Shown here: positions 61,286-64,000 of the stretch, piece by piece
How the letters are laid out: the number at the start of each line of letters is the position of its first letter
How positions within the stretch are numbered: the stretch's first letter is position 1
Source: Bin5 sp965242905
GTDB lineage: Bacteria > Chloroflexota > Anaerolineae > Caldilineales > Caldilineaceae
NCBI GenBank assembly: GCA_965242905.1
Contig: CBDETM010000002.1
Coordinates: 4,464,001 to 4,528,000, forward strand
Length of the DNA: 64,000 nt
Reading direction: 5' to 3'
Program-made: the position numbers and the translations under genes
The notes under the pieces: generated by a model
The model's database searches: none
What the model was told of the DNA's origin: nothing
Seen by the model: only the letters and a program-made list of their open reading frames with translations

Positions 61286-62338
61286 ATGTCGCAGCAATAT
61301 CGAGTTGGCGTTGTCGGTCTCTCAGGAATCGCCGCCAACCGTCCGGCCCCCGATCCGAACAACATCTTGCAGTCGCCCAGCCCTAACTCACATCTGGGTG
61401 CCTACCACCTCAATCCCCAAACCGACGTTGTCGCCGTCTGCGACCTCAAAACGGAACTGTTCGAAAAGGTGGCCGATACCTGGGGCCAGGAGTTCGGTGA
61501 GTTGGAAACCTACACCGACTACCGCGCCATGATCGAACGCGAAAACCTCGATATCGTCAGCGTCGTCACCTCGGACCACCGCCACACCGACATCGTCGTC
61601 GAAGCCGCCAACGCCGGCGTCAAGGGAATCATCTGCGAAAAGCCGTTCGCGACCTCAGTGGACGATTGCACGCGCATGATCGAAGCCTGCGAGGCCAACG
61701 GCGTACTCATTTCCGTGGACCACACCAATCGCTGGGGCCCCCACTACGACGTCGCCAGAGAAGCCATCCGCAGCGGCTCCATAGGCGAAGTGCAGCGCAT
61801 TGTAGCCACGTTGGGCGGCCCGCGTGCAATGATGTTCCGCAACGGCACCCACCTTGTAGATGGCGTCTGCTTCTTTGCCGATTCAGAACCGGAATGGGTC
61901 TTCGCCGAACTGGAACCCGGCTACGACCACTATGACAGGTATCTCGGCGACGGCGGCAAAGATCCCGCGACCGATCCCGCCGTCTCCGGCTATGTCCATT
62001 TCCGCAACGGCGTCCGCGCCTTCGTCAACGCCAACAAGTCGCAGTTTGCGGCCAGCTTTACCTTCCAGGTCTACGGCGAAACCGCCATGCTCGACGTCCA
62101 CAACAGCCGCGTCATCCGCCGCGACAGAAACAACTCCGAGTTCCTCCCCTTCGAAGCCCACCTGTACACCAGGATTCCCGCCTGCGTCGCCGACCTCATC
62201 GACGCCATCGAGAACGGCAGCGACCTGCTCAGCCCGGCCAGAGAAGCCAGGAAGACCGTGGAAATACTGGTCGGCTTCCTCCAATCCCACGCCCGCGGCA
62301 ACGTGCGCGTCGACCTGCCGCTGCCACCGGGGCACTGA
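61286..62338 (+). CDS. Gfo/Idh/MocA family oxidoreductase
   Basis: A 350-residue oxidoreductase. VGVVGLSGIAANRPAPDPNN begins the Rossmann domain and CEKPFATSVDDC (about 113-124) holds the catalytic lysine. SVDHTNRWGPHYDVAREAIRSGSIGEVQRI (about 138-167) is the substrate-helix region. AGGAGG precedes the ATG, and the gap to the LDH2-type gene is 13 bases. With its neighbours it forms an oxidation cassette, probably for a cyclitol or amino sugar. The sialidase starts five bases downstream. Confidence 0.88.
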   Translation: MSQQYRVGVVGLSGIAANRPAPDPNNILQSPSPNSHLGAYHLNPQTDVVAVCDLKTELFEKVADTWGQEFGELETYTDYRAMIERENLDIVSVVTSDHRHTDIVVEAANAGVKGIICEKPFATSVDDCTRMIEACEANGVLISVDHTNRWGPHYDVAREAIRSGSIGEVQRIVATLGGPRAMMFRNGTHLVDGVCFFADSEPEWVFAELEPGYDHYDRYLGDGGKDPATDPAVSGYVHFRNGVRAFVNANKSQFAASFTFQVYGETAMLDVHNSRVIRRDRNNSEFLPFEAHLYTRIPACVADLIDAIENGSDLLSPAREARKTVEILVGFLQSHARGNVRVDLPLPPGH

Positions 62339-62343
62339 GGTCG

Positions 62344-64000
62344 ATGCGAGCGGTCCCGGACGACAGAAAGTTCGTCATCGCCGACCAGAATAGCTACCCG
62401 GCCGACCTGGTCTGCCCAAACCCGCGCGGCTGGTACCACTCCGTCGCCAACGTCGTCGCCGCGCCCTCAAGCCTGGTCGCCGTCTACCGCCTCTCAGACT
62501 CGCACTCCGCCGTCAGTACCCACATCATGGTCGCCTACTCCACCGACGGCGGCCGCACCTGGCACGGTCACCGCTCCATCTCCCACCGCAACGTCTGGGA
62601 GCACAACAGTGTCTGGGTCGCCCCCCAGCTCAGCCGCCTGCGCGACGGACGCCTCGTCATCATCTGCGACCTCGGCCACCGCACCTCAGGCGACGACTGG
62701 CCCCGCCTCGCATTCTGGCAGCAGCCACCGCGCGGCATGTCTAACCACCTCTTCTGGAGCGAAGACGACGGCCGCACCTGGAGCCAGCCGGTCCAGTGCG
62801 ACGACGTCGGCGGCGAACCCGGCTACATCGTCGACCTATCCGACGGAACCCTCGTCTACACCCGCACCGAGCCCGTCGACACCGGCGTTTTCGAAAGCCC
62901 GCCTCCTCCCGGTTACAATCGTTACCACCGCAACACCGCCGTATTCTCCGACGATCGCGGCAAGACCTGGAACCGTACCGCCACAATCTCTGACGACCCC
63001 TACCATAGCGACTCGGAAGTAGGCATCGTCGAACTCGATCCCGGCCACCTGCTCGCCATCACCCGCATCGGCTTCGCCAACGGCGCCTTCGGCCAACCCA
63101 GCCGCCTCATCCACAGCTACGACTACGGCCGCACCTGGAACGCGCCCCATCTCGCCCCCTTCTACGGCCAGCGTACCGCCGTGCACAAACTGCGCTCCGG
63201 CAAACTGCTCGTCACCTACCGCAACCGCTGGGGCACCTTCGCCAGCTACGCCTTCCTCTGGGACCCCGCCGAGCAACTTGGATTCGAACCCGCATCCTTC
63301 ATCTGGGACGAGTCTCGCTGCCGGCTTGAAAAGGGCTGCCTCACCTTGACGACAGACCGCGAGCCAGAAAACCAAGTGTTCTTCTCACTCTATCCAGCTC
63401 TTACCAGCCGCGCCCGTGTGGAACTGGAGGCCGAGCTCCGTCTTGCCGGTCGGTCCAGCGAAGGCTGCGACCTCTTCGCCGGCTGCCGCGTTCGCATCAC
63501 CCCCCATGGACTCTGCGTAACCGAGAGCAGCCAGGAAGAAGCTACCCTTCACAGCACAACAGGCTCGCCCGCGATCGACTACGTGTCACCCACGTTGCCC
63601 GCCCACCACTTTCCACTGGATACAACCCAGTGGCGCCGCTACAAGATCGTGCGCTCTGAACATGAGATCGCCGTCTACGTCGATGGACACCTTTGCCTGA
63701 AAGAACCTTGTAGCATACGCGGCGCCCGGCTCGTCCGCTTCGGCAGCAACCTGCGCGGCATCTCCCACTGGCGGTCCGTCAGCGCCTCGGTCGACAACCC
63801 GCAAGGCCACAGCATCAACTGGTCCTGGCGCGCCGACTCGGGCACCTACCCCGATCAGTTCCGCCGCGACCGCATGATCCGTCTCGACGCCACCGCCGAC
63901 TCCGGCTACAGCAACTGGGACCAGCTCGAAGACGGCACGATCGTAATCGCAGACTACGCAAACGATGACTTCAGAGACGCCAACTGGACATCGAGCCCAC
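62344..64000 (+). CDS. sialidase/BNR-repeat glycosidase-like protein, truncated by the window
   Basis: The frame is open from the ATG to the end of the window (about 552 residues so far), without a stop. Four Asp-boxes S-x-D-x-G-x-T-W are visible: STDGGRTW, SEDDGRTW, SDDRGKTW and SYDYGRTW, marking blades of a six-bladed sialidase propeller. From about residue 325 a lectin-like insert (VELEAELRLAG, YVDGHLCL) appears, then propeller-like sequence resumes. There is no signal peptide. TGAGGTCG is a modest ribosome site, and the gene is almost certainly in the transcript of the preceding oxidoreductases. The active-site Arg triad cannot be checked without the rest. Confidence 0.8.
   Translation, partial: MRAVPDDRKFVIADQNSYPADLVCPNPRGWYHSVANVVAAPSSLVAVYRLSDSHSAVSTHIMVAYSTDGGRTWHGHRSISHRNVWEHNSVWVAPQLSRLRDGRLVIICDLGHRTSGDDWPRLAFWQQPPRGMSNHLFWSEDDGRTWSQPVQCDDVGGEPGYIVDLSDGTLVYTRTEPVDTGVFESPPPPGYNRYHRNTAVFSDDRGKTWNRTATISDDPYHSDSEVGIVELDPGHLLAITRIGFANGAFGQPSRLIHSYDYGRTWNAPHLAPFYGQRTAVHKLRSGKLLVTYRNRWGTFASYAFLWDPAEQLGFEPASFIWDESRCRLEKGCLTLTTDREPENQVFFSLYPALTSRARVELEAELRLAGRSSEGCDLFAGCRVRITPHGLCVTESSQEEATLHSTTGSPAIDYVSPTLPAHHFPLDTTQWRRYKIVRSEHEIAVYVDGHLCLKEPCSIRGARLVRFGSNLRGISHWRSVSASVDNPQGHSINWSWRADSGTYPDQFRRDRMIRLDATADSGYSNWDQLEDGTIVIADYANDDFRDANWTSSP

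Noticed and set aside
1..64000. CRISPR arrays, prophage, IS transposases, integrase sites, rRNA
   Set aside because: I looked for short regular repeats, transposase or integrase motifs and rRNA-like segments and saw none.

Overview
The window is a high-GC stretch of a free-living bacterial chromosome. The best guess for the host is a Chloroflexota bacterium of the Caldilineales/Anaerolineae type. This is inferred from gene content (lipoproteins with Ala/Pro/Glu-rich linkers, nickel-pincer genes, many dehydrogenases and Gfo/Idh/MocA proteins, stacks of peptide ABC transporters) and from G+C-rich dispersed intergenic palindromes. No rRNA, tRNA, phage, IS transposase or CRISPR was seen, so the placement is not proven.

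Layout. 0-7 kb: an aldo/keto reductase, then a compact larB-larE-larC set for the nickel-pincer nucleotide cofactor (no larA in view), a Nudix hydrolase, a second aldo/keto reductase, a methyltransferase and a lectin-fold protein. 7-25.7 kb: mostly sugar and sugar-acid metabolism (two enolase-superfamily dehydratase-like proteins, two zinc dehydrogenases, an SDR, an inositol-phosphatase-like enzyme, a lactonase, a GH2 glycosidase, a Gfo/Idh/MocA protein, a 2-hydroxyacid dehydrogenase), interspersed with a cupin, a fatty-acid desaturase-like protein, a luciferase-like monooxygenase, a DUF433/DUF5615 toxin-antitoxin pair and RecQ.

26.3-43.9 kb: a co-directional block on the plus strand. Three tandem paralogues of the M29 aminopeptidase/NicX dioxygenase fold are joined by a one-base stop/start overlap to a complete peptide-type ABC transporter. 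A MATE-like exporter, an aspartoacylase-like amidohydrolase, an MFS pump, an Asp/Glu-racemase-family enzyme, an M20 peptidase and a DHA2 drug-type MFS pump follow. I read the block as an undescribed uptake-and-degradation route for a peptide-like or N-heterocyclic compound. This is the most interesting part of the window.

43.9-53.3 kb: a sulfatase, a ricin-B-like lipoprotein, and a minus-strand set with two NMT1/THI5-like binding proteins, one ATPase, one permease and two purine-nucleoside-phosphorylase-family proteins (one with an eroded active site), which looks like nucleoside- or vitamin-type salvage. A phytanoyl-CoA dioxygenase family protein lies at its upstream edge. 54.5-64 kb: a second peptide-type ABC system without its own ATPases, an N-terminally incomplete oxidoreductase-like protein, two Gfo/Idh/MocA proteins, a malate/lactate-type dehydrogenase and a sialidase cut by the window edge. 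Together these suggest scavenging and oxidation of glycans.

Three copies of a 100-380 bp intergenic repeat with a conserved double hairpin (about 10.3, 38.4 and 53.7 kb) and two copies of a small palindrome (13.4 and 45.3 kb) mark the gaps between blocks.
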